A stretch of DNA of 64,000 nucleotides from Podospora bellae-mahoneyi (Eukaryota > Ascomycota > Sordariomycetes > Sordariales > Podosporaceae): contig NC_085881.1 of NCBI RefSeq assembly GCF_035222275.1, positions 1,364,001 to 1,428,000 on the forward strand, written 5' to 3'. The position numbers were made by a program, and so were the translations under genes. Shown here piece by piece: positions 32,287 through 43,998 of this stretch. Position 1 is the stretch's first letter, and every line of letters starts with the position of its first letter. The notes beneath the pieces are model-generated. The model was not told the origin of the DNA and searched no databases. It worked only from the letters and a program-made list of their open reading frames with translations.

Positions 32287-33966
32287 ATGCTTCTCCTACC
32301 GGTTGTTCTCCTTATCCCACAGCTTGTGTCGGCCCTCCAAGTAACACCAAACTCGCCATGCGCCTCGAAATGCCTAGATTCAGATGACCTCGATGCCTCA
32401 GATCCCAATTCGTCACACACAAGAAATTCAGATGTTGTTTGCGAGGACAACAAGTTTTCGTCGGCAAAGGGACAAAAGTGGCAGACATGCATGTCATGTC
32501 TAGAGACGAGCACCTTTTCGCAAGGTGGGGAGAGCGACACCATGTGGTTCTTGTGTTAGTCATCCCTGATTCTGTATATGGAAGAGCGTTCTCACTAACA
32601 GTGTGTCCCAGATAACCTTCGATATGCTGCTGCATTCTGCGTTTTTGGGTATCCCAATGGGACAAGTATCGGGCTAGATGTTTGCACCACAACCAAGGCC
32701 TGTGGACCATTACGAGACGGCGTCGAACACGGTCTTCTCGACCAAAAGAACATGACGGCGTACTCGTACTGCAAAGCCGGCGCAGGAGGTGCCAACGACC
32801 TTTCCCATTATGAAGGCTGCTTGTCTTGTGTTGCCCCCCATGGCTCGACAAACTACCTGACCAACTACTTCAAGGCGATGGAGGCCGGATGTGCCCAGCA
32901 ACCGGCACCGGGTGTGCCTCTTGGCCTCAACGAGACTGTGTTCTCTAACAACCGAATCACACTTGTCGATCCATCAGCACCCAAGGACGATGGCGACAGC
33001 GCGCCGGCCGTTGGCACAACCACCATCATTGGTATCGTGGCTGGAGCGGTGTTGTTGCTTCTAGTTGGCGGAGGCTTCGCTTTCGTCTGCCTTCGCAAGA
33101 GGAAGAACAAGACCAGACGTGCCAGCGCCGAAGCCGACTTCTACAGCAACTTTGGTGTCGGCGGTCATGGCCACCGTCCCCAGTCATCTATCTCCTTCCA
33201 ATGCCAGACACACATGATGTCCCCTCGCTTCTGGCCTGGAGCGGAAGAGGGCATCTCCCCTGCCACCGAGCAGAGCCCAACGGACACCCAACTCCAGAGG
33301 TCATCTATCTACAAGCCCCCCATGGGCGGCATCGACGCCATCTCTTCCTACCCCACCAAAGAAAACCGTTACAGTGTGCAACAGAAACAACAAGACGATT
33401 CCATCGCCATTGCTGCCCACAAGATGGGCATGCCCCTCCACCAAATCACCACCACCCTTCCCCCCGCCTCTCCTCCCCAGGCGTACACAGCCTCCTCCGA
33501 AAAAGTCTACTACTCCCCCTCAGACTTCAAGTCCCCCCTATCAGCCGACTCGATCCGCAGCACCGCTGCTCTTTTACCGGCTATCAAGCCCTACATCCCA
33601 GCTGAATACGGCGTCGTTGGTCAAGCGCAGCCCTACCCCCAACCTCAAGTTCCCAGCCCAGCTCCCACCGTCACATCTTTTGGTCAAAGCCCAACGTCTG
33701 CCGTGTCAGCTCCAGGAACGGGGATGACGCCGCTGCTGAGGGGCAACCCTTGGTCCGCCGCTCTAGAGAAGCCCCAGCGTCCAGTTATAAATGTACCGCC
33801 GCCTCCGCCGCAGCAGAAGAAGGGGAGGGAGAGCGTGATGATGGTTGGGCTGGGGATTGATGCCGGGGCGGTGCCTCCCAAGAGGAAGGGGACGCCGACG
33901 CCGACGGGGAGTCCGGTGGAGAGTGTGGAGATCAAGACTGCTTTTAAGGCGCCGCCGAGGAGGTGA
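32287..33966 (+). CDS. Cysteine-rich single-pass membrane protein, paralogue B
   Basis: Exons 32287-32554 and 32612-33966, 540 aa. A signal peptide (1-17, LLLPVVLLIPQLVSA) is followed by an ectodomain with the cysteine layout of paralogue A: NSPCASKC, DVVCED, QTCMSC, YNLRYAAAFC, ACGPLRDGV, GCLSCV and AGCAQQ. One membrane helix at about 226-249 (IVAGAVLLLLVGGGFAFVC) is followed by LRKRKNKTRR and a Pro/Ser/Gln-rich tail with PPPPPQQKK near the end. The single intron is phase 1 just before YNLR, as in paralogue A; the second intron of A is absent. Ectodomain lengths of the two agree closely although sequence identity is low. A C/T-only tract follows the stop codon. Function unknown. Confidence 0.82.
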
Positions 33967-33969
33967 TTT

Positions 33970-34018
33970 TTTTTTTCTTTTTTTTTCTTTTTCTTTTCTT
34001 TTCTTTTACTTTTTTTTG
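33970..34018 (+). repeat. Polypyrimidine tract after paralogue B stop
   Basis: A T-rich tract broken only by single C (and one A) bases, followed by eight or more G, lies directly downstream of the stop codon. It is a low-complexity 3' UTR sequence. Confidence 0.6.
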
Positions 34019-34027
34019 GGGGGGGTT

Positions 34028-36211
34028 TCCGAATATACCTATGAGCATACCATACCCTATTGCACCGCCAGGTGCTTTTCTTTGAATGTATTATTTATGG
34101 AATTGAGTGGATGGGTGGGGTGGTGTATGTTAGCGAGCATGGGACATATGGACTAAGTAAGGTATTGGTGTTTTGGGCGTTTGTCTATTTGAGATGTACA
34201 CATATCATATCACATCATCTGCCTGTCCACCTATCTACCCTACCTACCTACCTACCAAAGAGGAGAATATAACTTGTATATCACATCTTTCTCTGTTTCA
34301 TTCTATCAACCTCCTTTCCTCGCTCCACTGTAGCATACCGTCAAAACCACAAATGTCGAAGATATCTACCGCAGCGTGAGGGGGAGGGAGGACATAATAG
34401 TAAATAAGAGCGCAAAAAAATATAAGCAAAGTCTCCGGTTCTGGCTGGCCTGTAACCTCCTGCTTGCTACGACCACCACAACCCTGCTTTTTTTCACCAC
34501 GCCCTTGTGACATTCGTTCCATTTACTGAGATGAAGCTACTTCGCTGGGGAAGTGGGAGTCGGGGGAGGTATATATTGGGTGGGTGTTTGCTTATGAGTC
34601 GGTTAGGTAGATAGATGGTGGGTGGGTGGGTGTTTCGGTGATTGACTTTTTGTTTGTGTGGGCTGGGTTAGGCTGATAATAAGAGTAGGTAGAACTGTAG
34701 CATCGATGGCGCGATATACCACGTCGGATATTTTGTAGGTAGACAGACAGCCATCTGGGCATTGTCACGTCTTTCTTCAGAGACCTGGTAATCATGTAAA
34801 TCAGCGAAACTTTTTGATGAGCCTCGCTACCTGAGTAGGAAAATAGGACGGAACCATGGGTGAGACGTCTCATAAGAGTCCCCTAATACCCATCCGAAAT
34901 CAGTTTCCTCCCCTTCTTCACCGTGTCAAATGAGGCGCATAACCATCCCAACTCCAGCTTGAAGACTCCTCCCCGGCTCCCTTTCATCATTTTTGATGCC
35001 AGAAGTCCTCAAAGCAGAACCACTTGATAGCCATGTTGATGATCCCCAGTGCCTTTTCCTCTTGTCTAAACACCATTTTCCTCCTGTTCCGAGACCATTT
35101 CTCTCCCACTTGAGACCCCCCCCCCCCTTTTGGATCCATGGAGGAGGAGATGAAATGCTCTGAGAAAACAGATAACCCCCTTTCCACCACCAAACAAACA
35201 CCGTTTTTGTCTGATAACTCCCCATCAGCCCGAATGCTGTCAAGACCACCACCATGCATGTTCAATGCCACCTGCGCAGCTGTGCACTTGCCGCCGCATC
35301 GACGTTGGCTGACGGGGGTGCGCCTCGTTCAAATCTTCAAAAATCTTCAGCAACTTGGAACTATGTGCCAAAGAGCGAATGCTGTTTTGCCGTGACCTGG
35401 TTACTTTATTGAACAACCAAATCCAGTCGGTGTTGGAATCGATATCAACGAAGTCGTCCGGCTGAGGGTTCATGATGGTCGACATCTCCTTGGGGTCGAA
35501 GATGATATTCGAGAGCCGAGAAATTCGCTGAAGCAAGGACAGGAAAGATAGCTTAAGGCGCAAGTAAGTGAGGCCGAGCCGTCTGAAGATAGCTCGAAGG
35601 CGTTCAGTGATTGATTGAAGGCCTCAAGTAATTGGTTGAAGGTATCAAGAGACTCCGTTCAGAAGAGGTAGAGGACGAAGTTGTTGGGTGGAAGAAGAAG
35701 AAATCCAAAATCCTCAAGCAGGAAAAGAAGGGGGCATTCATACCTGTCCCTCCACCTCTCTGCCGAAGCTTCTCCCCTCACAACAAGGCAGGAGCACCCT
35801 TCGGCAAACGTCACCAGAACCTTCTCTAGAGGTCCTCATCTCTACCGTAGGCTTCCAATCTTGCGGTTCACCTGAACTTTGACCCCCAAGAGATCTCAGT
35901 TAGCTACAAGAGCGCAGATAATCTAACAGATAAGATATTGGGTGACACTGTGTAGAGCAGAGATGACAATGGAATCTTCTGATGTGGCTTGACCCACGAC
36001 AGATAGCTACAACCAGCCTCTCCAATCGCTATCTTCCACAGACACAAGCTCCAAACACAGCAGGGGGTCCTACTCTTCATTACCCCTTTCGAAATCAGCG
36101 CACACCCCATCCCCAAGCCTCATAGAAAGCCCTCTCTGCTATCAACCCTGCCATAACCGTCCGACTCCCCTAATTACCCAGCTCAAAGACAGAATGCAAC
36201 AGATGCGCCCG
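34028..36211. other. Gene-poor stretch of about 2.2 kb
   Basis: No supportable gene. Low-complexity features include CTAC repeats near 34240-34257 and a ten-base C run near 35118-35127. Several minus-strand frames of 90-110 codons at 34926-35563 overlap one another without motifs. Confidence 0.4.
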
Positions 36212-36941
36212 TCATACCGGAGCATCCCACTGATCAGTGCAAAACGAAAACTCGCCATTCAAAGAAGCGACGTGACCGATGTGAATGTGGTAGTTCCAGA
36301 GCGAACGATTCACCATTGCCAGCAGCCTCTCCGGATCCTGCAGTAGCAACTCATCCCAGTCCTCTTCCGCGCGGCTTTCAATCTCGGCTGTCTGCTTTGA
36401 ATCGTGTCCAGTGGTCCATGGTCGGCGAACCTGGCCCCTCGAGCCCAAGCATGACGGCAGAAACGATGGCTGCATCAGACTCGAGCTGCTTGAGCGCTTT
36501 CGCACACATATCCCAAGTATTGTGCAGCTGTTTGAGAGTCGGGAATTCCCTAGTCTCTCCTGAACGCTCGTACTGATTGACATCTTCAGCCAAATCCTTC
36601 GCATATTCGATATTATTGTCGAGGACCCCAAGATTCGCAATAGAGCTGTATCCGACCAAGAGTTTTCCGCAGCTCAAGGAACGCAGTGTGATGAGAGGAC
36701 TTTGCTCTGAACTTCTGTGAAAGCCTCCTGGATGTTGGTCTTGACGTGTCTTTAAGAAAGCTCGACGGACCAGAGCGACTCAGGATCAAGATCAACGAGC
36801 ATCTCATGTAAATTCCCTGACCGGCTCGTCCTCACGGCGTCGCTTGCGGGAAGATGAAGACGCAGTCGTAGTCTGGTTGTCCGAGGAGTTACCGGAGGTG
36901 GGTTGATCACCTAGAGACACGCCTTGATCGGATCTAGCCAT
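36212..36941 (-). pseudogene. Decayed protein-coding gene of unknown family
   Basis: From an ATG at 36941 downward, the minus strand carries protein-like sequence that shifts between frames at least three times without usable introns. Fragments include a basic SSSRKRRREDEP near the start, a middle piece with EYAKDLAEDVNQYERSGE and LKQLESDAAIVSAVMLG, and an end with EEDWDELLLQDPERLLAM and LWNYHIHIGHVASLNG. The even amino-acid mix and conserved-looking acidic helices suggest a formerly functional gene. The family is not recognised. Alternatively it has many very short introns that were missed. Confidence 0.5.
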
Positions 36942-37052
36942 GACGAAGGCCGAATGACTTCCCAAGGGAGGAGAAGTGGTTGTTTAGAGGAAGAAGAATC
37001 AGAGGCCTGTAGCAAAGAAGAAGAGAGTACTTATACTTGACCCAGCCCTCTC

Positions 37053-37090
37053 AAGCAGGCAAGAGCAGGCAAGAGCAGGCAAGAGCAGGC
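37053..37090 (+). repeat. 10-bp tandem repeat upstream of the pseudogene
   Basis: Nearly four copies of AAGAGCAGGC lie about 110 bp upstream of the pseudogene's start codon. It is a simple minisatellite. Confidence 0.75.
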
Positions 37091-37537
37091 AAAAAACCAC
37101 CTTCAACGCCCTACGTCAACCTCAACCTCCAGGAGATGCCTGATCTATCTGTAGGCAGCCAGATAGGTATCATACTGGAATCTCTCGCTGACCTGTACGA
37201 CGTGATTGCACATACCTACAAGACGTGACATCTATCTGGCATGGCAGCACACATCTTGCTCATGTCCGAGCTGTCAAGGTCGCCGCAAAACACACCACAC
37301 AGCAACCATATACAGCTTGATAAACCTCATAATAAGACTCGGTAGACATCACACTCCAAAGGCGCCCTAGCCTGATATCCCTGGGCAGGTGGCCGTCTTA
37401 TCATCCGACCATTTTCCCCCATCAATTTCAAAATGAAATCTCACAGGGTCACCATCGTGAACCAACATGTAAAACCAAAAACCCATGAAATTCTGCTCGA
37501 GTTTCCACAAGACACCTGTCTGGAACACTTATGAAAA

Positions 37538-39299
37538 TCAAACCTCAAATATCTCTCCCACTCCCACCCCCTCCCCCCCTCCCCTCCGATTTTCCACCAA
37601 ATCCAACCTCCACCCCTCCCAATTCTTCAACCCCCTCTTAATCTCCTTGATCCTCTCCAACCTCTTCCTCCCCTCCTCCTCCTGCGCCCGCCTAAACGCC
37701 TCCTCATCAAACTCCAGTTCATCATCATCGTCCAAAAACCCATCATCCTGATGTCCGTGTCCGTGATGATGCCCATGATGTTGATGGCCACCACCAGTCA
37801 GAGCACTCAACCCGCTACTAATCAACTGCCCAAACCCACCCCCCTGCCCGTGCCCCTGTCCCGGTCCCCCTCCCCCCAAGTCAACATTCTCATACATCTC
37901 CCCCTCAGGCCCAACCTGCATCTCCTTCCTCTTCTCATGCCAAATCCCCCTCCTCAAATCCGCATTCTCCCCCTCCAGCTCCCTGATCCTCCTTTCTAAT
38001 CGGGCTCTCTCCTCATCAATCAGCTCATCAACACCCTCATCATCCCCTCCCCCCTCCTGCGCGTCCTTTTTCCTCAGCTTCAAATTCTCCGCCTCCACCT
38101 TCTCCAATTGCCCCTGAACCTCCCCTAATTCCTTCTCCAATTTCTCCTTCTCCCTCTTCAACCCCTGCATCCGTGCATCGTGCTCCTTATGCAACGTAGT
38201 AAGCGTAACAACCTTCTTCTCCAACCCCTCCACCTTCTTCACCAACCTCTCCTTCTCTTCCCTCACCTCCTTGGCCTCCTTCTCCAACTGGCTCGCCTTC
38301 GTCTCAGCCGACGACCTAGCCGAACCCTCCTTGACAACCTTCTCACTCACCCTCTCGAGCGCAACCTTCAAATCCCCCACCTCCCTCTGCGCCAACCCCG
38401 CCGCCCTCTCCGCCCTACCCAGTTTCTCCTCCAACGCAGCCACCTGCTCGTTCTCCCCACCCCCCGCGCTCAACCTCTCCACCTGCGCCCTCAACCGTCC
38501 CATCTCCAGCTCCATCGTCTGAATCGTCTCCCTCGCCCGCTCCAGCTCAGCAGCTGGTGGCGGGCTCGCAACAGAAATACTCCCACCCCCACCCCCATGC
38601 CCCTTCCTCTGCGCCATGAGCTGCTGATTCTGCCTCTTCAAACCCTCGATTTCATTCTTGAGCTTTTCCGCCTCCCCATCATCATTCTTCCCCCCCTCAG
38701 CCTCCCTCAAATCCTCAAGCTCACCTTCCACCCTCCCCAACTTCCTCTCCAACTCTTTGGCTTCCTTCTCCCACCTCCCCTTTTCCTTTTCCAGTTCCTC
38801 AATTTTTGCTTGTTGCTTCCGGTAGATATCCATCGCCGTCTCCCCACCTTCCCCCCCCAACCCAGGACTGAGAGGCCCTAAACCCCCAGCACCACCCGCA
38901 CCACTTCCCAGGGAAATCGACCCCTGTCGGAAACTCGTCGAGCGAGCCTTGGACGCCTGGGCAAGTGACGACGGTGGTGCGCTTAAGGTCGGGGAGCCAG
39001 CGCTGTCAACAGCTTCCTCTTCTTCCGCGGGAGGAGGAGGAGGAGGGGGAGCAACAGCATCGGCGGTTGGCTCGGGGGTCCCAGTTGCGGGGGTATCAGT
39101 CGCGGTGTCTTTCTCGTCGCCAGTGTCCTTTGTTTTCTTGCCCGTCTTTTTGGCCTTCTTCTTCATTGCCTCGACCTATACCACAACAGGAAACAGTTAG
39201 AACCCGGGGGTGGAGAGGTAGCAGCACTGTCGGGGGGAGACAAACCCTCTTCTTGGCCGCGGCGAGCTTCTCAGCTCGTTCCTTTTCTTCGTCGGCCAT
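37538..39299 (-). CDS. Golgin-like coiled-coil protein (Rud3/GMAP-type candidate)
   Basis: Minus-strand exons 39299-39246 and 39175-37538, 563 aa. It starts with MADEEKERAEKLAAAKKR, then Lys-rich and Pro/Ala-rich linkers to about residue 130. A long heptad-like coiled coil follows (about 135-430, for example KIEELEKEKGRWEKEAKEL and LEKVEAENLKLRKKD). A Gly/His-rich hinge (HHGHHHGHGH) leads to an acidic patch DDDDELEFDEEAF and the C-terminal block KEIKRGLKNWEGWRLDLV. Fungal Rud3-type golgins, peripheral cis-Golgi tethers that bind Arf through a C-terminal GRAB-like region, have the same order. The match is by layout and the short end block, so the name is tentative. Other coiled-coil tethers remain possible. 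Its 70-bp intron sits after 18 codons. Confidence 0.55.
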
Positions 39300-39882
39300 T
39301 TTTGCTGTTTTTCTCAATGTATCAACCGGTTACTGTCCTTGACGTAAGAAAAGATGGCAGGAAACATCAGAGTTGGACGTGAAAAGAGCTTAGTTGTTGC
39401 AAGGTGGGAGCAAGTCGCATGGGCGAAGGTGGCATCAAAGAACAAGCCACAAAGGCCAACCAGTTACCAGGTAAGCTGGGGTGCCCTGAGGGCCCCATAG
39501 CGCCCAATGCACACTTCCCTGTCAGTAAGCCACAGGGGTACAGGGGTACTGGGGTACCCAAAGGTGACGCCATTCTTCTGTCTCAACTACTCCCCCTGTA
39601 AAACATCTCTCCCAAAACATACACACATGACAGTCAGGCAAGAGTTAACGTCATAAGCGGTCTATTGCTTCCATCATCATGCTATACTATTCATAAACGC
39701 AGTTATTCCCGCAAAAAACCAAAACCCAACCATACAGCATTTCCACCCGACAGTTTTCCCATCGGTCCAATCCTTTTAAAATCACCAAATTGACAGGCCT
39801 GGTTACCGTCTACCTACATTATTGCAACTTTTTATATTGGATTTTTTGTATCCTCGTCCCCTCTCGACCTTCGTCTCCCTCT
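39300..39882. other. Spacer between golgin-like gene and transketolase
   Basis: About 580 bp between the start of one minus-strand gene and the stop of the next. It holds the golgin-like promoter and the transketolase 3' UTR. No other feature is evident. Confidence 0.45.
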
Positions 39883-42348
39883 TTAGAGGATCTGCTGGAA
39901 AGCGCGGTTGATGGGCGAGCGGACGGGGACACCCTTCCAGAAGTCAATGGTCTGGAGGGCGCGCTTGGCAATACCCTCGGCGGTGAACTCAAACTTGGCA
40001 TAGACGTCCTTGTAGGGGCCCGAAGCACCGAAGCGGTTCAGGCCGAACTGCTCGTGAGTGTACTTCTCCCAGCCCATGGTGGACATGACCTCAATGGACA
40101 GAGAGGGTATGCCGTCAGGGAGAACGCTGAGCTGGTAGTCCTTGGGCTGGGTGTCAAACACCTCGAAGCAGGGAAGAGAGACGACACGGGCCTTGATGCT
40201 GTGCTTCTCGGCGAGGAGCTTGACGGCGTCAATGGCAATGCAGACCTCGGAACCAGTGGAGACAAGGGTGATGTCGGCACCCTCCTGCTCGTGGAGGACG
40301 TAGCCACCCTTGATCGCCTTCTCGATGGTGGAGCCCTCCAGCTGGGGAAGGTTCTGGCGGGAGAGAGCGATGATGCTGGGGGTGTGCTTGGAGGTGAGAG
40401 CGACGTAGTAGGCAGCCGACGTCTCATTGCCATCGGCGGGGCGCCAGACCATGCAGTTGGGAAGGGCGCGGAAGTGAGTGAGGACCTCGATAGGCTGATG
40501 GGTGGGACCATCCTCGCCAAGACCAATGGAGTCGTGGGTGGCGACCCAGATGGCGCGGACCTGGGACAGGGCGGAGAGACGGACGGCACCGGCGGCATAG
40601 GACACGAAGTTGAGGAAAGTACCGCCGTATGGGATGATGGTACCATAGGCAGCGAGACCGTTCATGATGGCGCCCATGCCGTGCTCACGGACACCATAAC
40701 GGATGTAGCGGCCGTCGTATGTGCCGAGGCCGGTCGCCGGGGGCTGGAAGTCGATTGAGCCCTTGGAGCGGGTAAGGTTGGAGCCGGTCAAATCGGCGGA
40801 ACCACCGACAAGCTCGGGGACGGCATCGAAGATCTTGTTGATGACAATCTCAGAGAGCTTTCTGGAAGCAACGGCGGCGTCGGCAGGGGTGTAGACGGGG
40901 AGGTTCTTCTCCCAGCCCTCGGGAAGGTCACCCTTCTGGCGACGGACGAGGTCGGCGGCCTCACCCTTGTACTCCTCAGAGTACTTGGCGAACAGCTTGT
41001 TCCACTCCTCCTCGGCGGCGGCGCCGGCGTTGGAAGCCTTGCGGCAGTGGTCATAGACCTCCTGGGGAACGTCGAAGCTCTTCTCGGGGTCGAAGCCGAA
41101 CTTCTCCTTGAGCTGCTTGATGTCGTCAGCCTTGAGGGGAGCACCGTGGACACCGTGGGTGCCCTGCTGCTTGGAGCCGAAACCGATGATAGTCTTGAGC
41201 TGGATAAGCGTGGGCTTGTCCTTGACCTCCTGGGCCTTCTTGAAGGCGTGGAGGATGCCCTCGAGGTCGTTATCACCGTCCTCGACGGTGATGGTGTGCC
41301 AGCCGTAAGACTCGTATCTCTTGAGGACGTCCTCAGTGAAAGCCTGGTTGGTGTCGCCGTCGATGGTGATGTGGTTGTCGTCCCAGACGGCAATGAGGTT
41401 GCCGAGCTGGAGATGGCCGGCGAGAGAGCAGGCCTCGGAGGAGACACCCTCCATCAAGCAGCCGTCGCCGAGGAAGGCGTATGTGTAGTTGTCAACGAGG
41501 TCGTAGCCGGGCTTGTTAAAGACGGCGGCGGTGTGGGCCTGGGCCATGGCAAGACCAACAGCGTTGCTGATACCTTGGCCGAGAGGGCCAGTGGTGACCT
41601 CGACACCGGGGGTGTCATGGGCCTCGGGGTGACCGGGAGTGATGCTGTCGACGGTCTATGGTTATGGCTGTCAGAATGCTGGCCAACACTAGAAGGCAGA
41701 AAATAAGCTCCAACTTACACGGAAGGCCTTGAGGTCATCAATGGAGAGGGCATAGCCGTAAAGGTGGAGGAGAGCATATTGGAGCATGCAGCCGTGGCCG
41801 TTACTGTAGGTTCATGCGGTCAGATCATGGCTCACTCATCCCGCGGCAAGCTGTGTGTAAGCTGGGGGCTCAAGCGAGAGAGGAGCACTTACGAGAGAAC
41901 AAATCTGTCGCGGTTGAGCCACTTTGGGTTCTTGGGGTTGAATCTCATGATCTTGTTGAAAAGAACGTGGGCAACTGGTGCCATGCCCCTACACTGGTGT
42001 CAATAACCTCAAGCCTTGGTTGCGCCGGCATCGGGCAGTCCGTGTTTTTGACGCCATCGTCGCGGGGAGCTTACATTGGGGCACCGGGGTGACCGGAGTT
42101 GGCATGAGCGGTCGCATCGGCCTGGAGGAGAGAAAAGGTGAGTGGCTGGCCATGATGAATGCGCTCTCAACAGTGTTGCCGTCGCCGAATTGGACACATG
42201 GTGGAATGCGAACAAGATTGCGATGGCGGGGGCGGGGTTCCCTTTTTTTTCTGTTGAGAGACTCTTTTCGGGATGGAGGGGTCCGTTCACTTACGGCCAG
42301 AACACGGATCGTGTTGATGGTCTTGGTGTCAACCTCGGTGAAGCCCAT
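39883..42348 (-). CDS. TKL1: Transketolase
   Basis: Minus-strand exons 42348-42295, 42121-42075, 41988-41893, 41803-41719 and 41655-39883, 684 aa (yeast Tkl1 680). Thiamine-diphosphate enzyme of the non-oxidative pentose phosphate pathway, moving two-carbon units between ketoses and aldoses in the cytosol. The N-terminal part has [17 protein letters not shown] and [14 protein letters not shown]. The ThDP/Mg site is [13 protein letters not shown]...DDNHITIDG. The central domain has [13 protein letters not shown], with the ThDP-activating glutamate just ahead of it, and [14 protein letters not shown]; the C-terminal domain has STGSEV. Four short introns crowd the first 94 codons, and the remaining 591 codons are uninterrupted. 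Codon use is strongly C-ending, consistent with high expression, which creates long antisense frames. Confidence 0.98.
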
Positions 42349-42727
42349 CTTTGCGTTTTGTCTGGATGAATCTGAAGACAATGACAAGATAGGAAGATGT
42401 TACGAGGAGAAAGGGGAGGAGGGGGGGAGTCACTGGATATATGAAGAGGGAAGTGGGAAGAGAGCGAAAGGTTCCTGGTGGGGTGTTTTAACCCAAGGGC
42501 TCCAAGGGGCAAGGGGAGGGCGTTGGGGGTCGGGACGGTGGTGTGTGTCGACAGAGTGGGGTTGTGCCTCTGGGGAGTTCCAGGTAGGAGAGCTTCCCCT
42601 GCCTGTGCCTTCTGGAGCTCTGGTTCGCCCGGATGAATGCCAGCTGTGGACCTTTTGGGGGAGGCCAGGGACCTCGAGGATCTAATCTCTCACCTCTCTC
42701 GTCTCTGCCAGCCAGTTTTTGTCTCTC

Positions 42728-42824
42728 TTTTTTTATTTATTTATTTATTATTTATTTATTTATTTATTTTATTCATTTTTTTTATTTAATTTCTTTAATT
42801 TTATTTTTTTATTTAATTTTTTTT
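42728..42824 (+). repeat. TTTA-rich low-complexity tract
   Basis: About 97 bp of TTTA/TTTATT units with longer T runs, 380-480 bp upstream of the TKL1 start codon. It stands out from the GC-rich surroundings. Confidence 0.8.
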
Positions 42825-43690
42825 GGCCCCAGCCGCGTTGATCTTTTTTTCCCAACTTTTTTCTGTAGTCGCCTAGCATCGGAGCTGGCGGAGCTTGGTG
42901 ACGTCGAGAAGTCTTTGACGTTGCTGGCGTGCTTACCTTAGCTCCGGCTTGTTCTTAGCTTCCCCATCAAAAAGATACATATCCTCAATAACTTCATCAT
43001 ACTAAATACCTTTTACCTAGCTGTACCTCCAGGGAAAGGAGGCTGTCTAAGGGAATGCCTAGGTGGGAGCGCAATGAAACAACACAGCGGCACATTGGCC
43101 ATTGCTTGTCCCTCCAAAACTGCCCCGCGTTTCTCCAGCTTGAATAGCTCCAAGAAAGATGATCAATCACGACCAAGATATCACAAAGCCATGCTGCTCA
43201 CTCAGCGAACCAGAATCTCCGCTCCGCGGTAATGTTATCTCTGCCTTGGATATTTGGAATTCCTGATTCTCCGGCCGAACAGCTGGCTTTCTATGAACGG
43301 CACTATCTCCGTCAGGAGGAAAGATCCCTGAAGAACGAAATCGGAGGTTCGCCCGATCTGAATGTCAGTTCACTTCGAGGATGGAAACAAATGCAGGCAC
43401 CTCTTCGTGGGGTCCGTGGACGGTGGGACGGCGGGGTCATCTTTTGCTTGCCGTGCCCATGAGCTGGTGGAGGCGAGCGTTATTGGCCACAGCTTTGCCT
43501 CTGGTTGGGCCATGATGAGACGACTTATTCATAGCACAAAGCACCAGACACATAGCGCTTGCCACGCCATCCTGCTGCTGCTACATGCCGAGAGTCTTTT
43601 GGCGTTACGTGATGCCCGGCAGAATACATCCGTTTGATGGGGGTGGACTTACTCAGGGTGTCAGGGTCTGGTAAGGTGTAAATCCCGATA

Positions 43691-43701
43691 AGGGTTAGGG
43701 T
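43691..43701. promoter_or_regulatory. Telobox-like element upstream of BMT6
   Basis: AGGGTTAGGGT lies about 300 bp upstream of the BMT6 start. It resembles the motif near RFC4 in opposite orientation. Function inferred only. Confidence 0.35.
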
Positions 43702-43998
43702 CTAAGCGTAGATAACTTGGAGCTGAAAACTTCAATGGTGGGGGGAGGGGTACGTTCTTACTCGTTTCTGTCTGTCTGTCTCAACACCAAGTCTCATCCC
43801 GCGAACCATCCCATTCAGGCTAAAATCTGATAGAGGCATTAAACCCGCCTAGACCCTGCGTCCCCACACCCCAGCTACCACCGGGCTGAGTGTTAGAGCA
43901 AGGCTGAGAAAGTCTCTTACAACAACATCTCCCCAAAAGAGAAATTACACAACATTCAGCCTCTGCCTCACTCACTCACAACCTGAGCCCATCTCATT

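Larger units (their letters stand above)
42349..43998. other. Divergent region upstream of TKL1 and BMT6
   Basis: About 1.65 kb between two start codons. It holds a TTTA-rich low-complexity tract, a telobox-like site, and otherwise unrecognised sequence. The frames present show no family resemblance. Confidence 0.45.
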
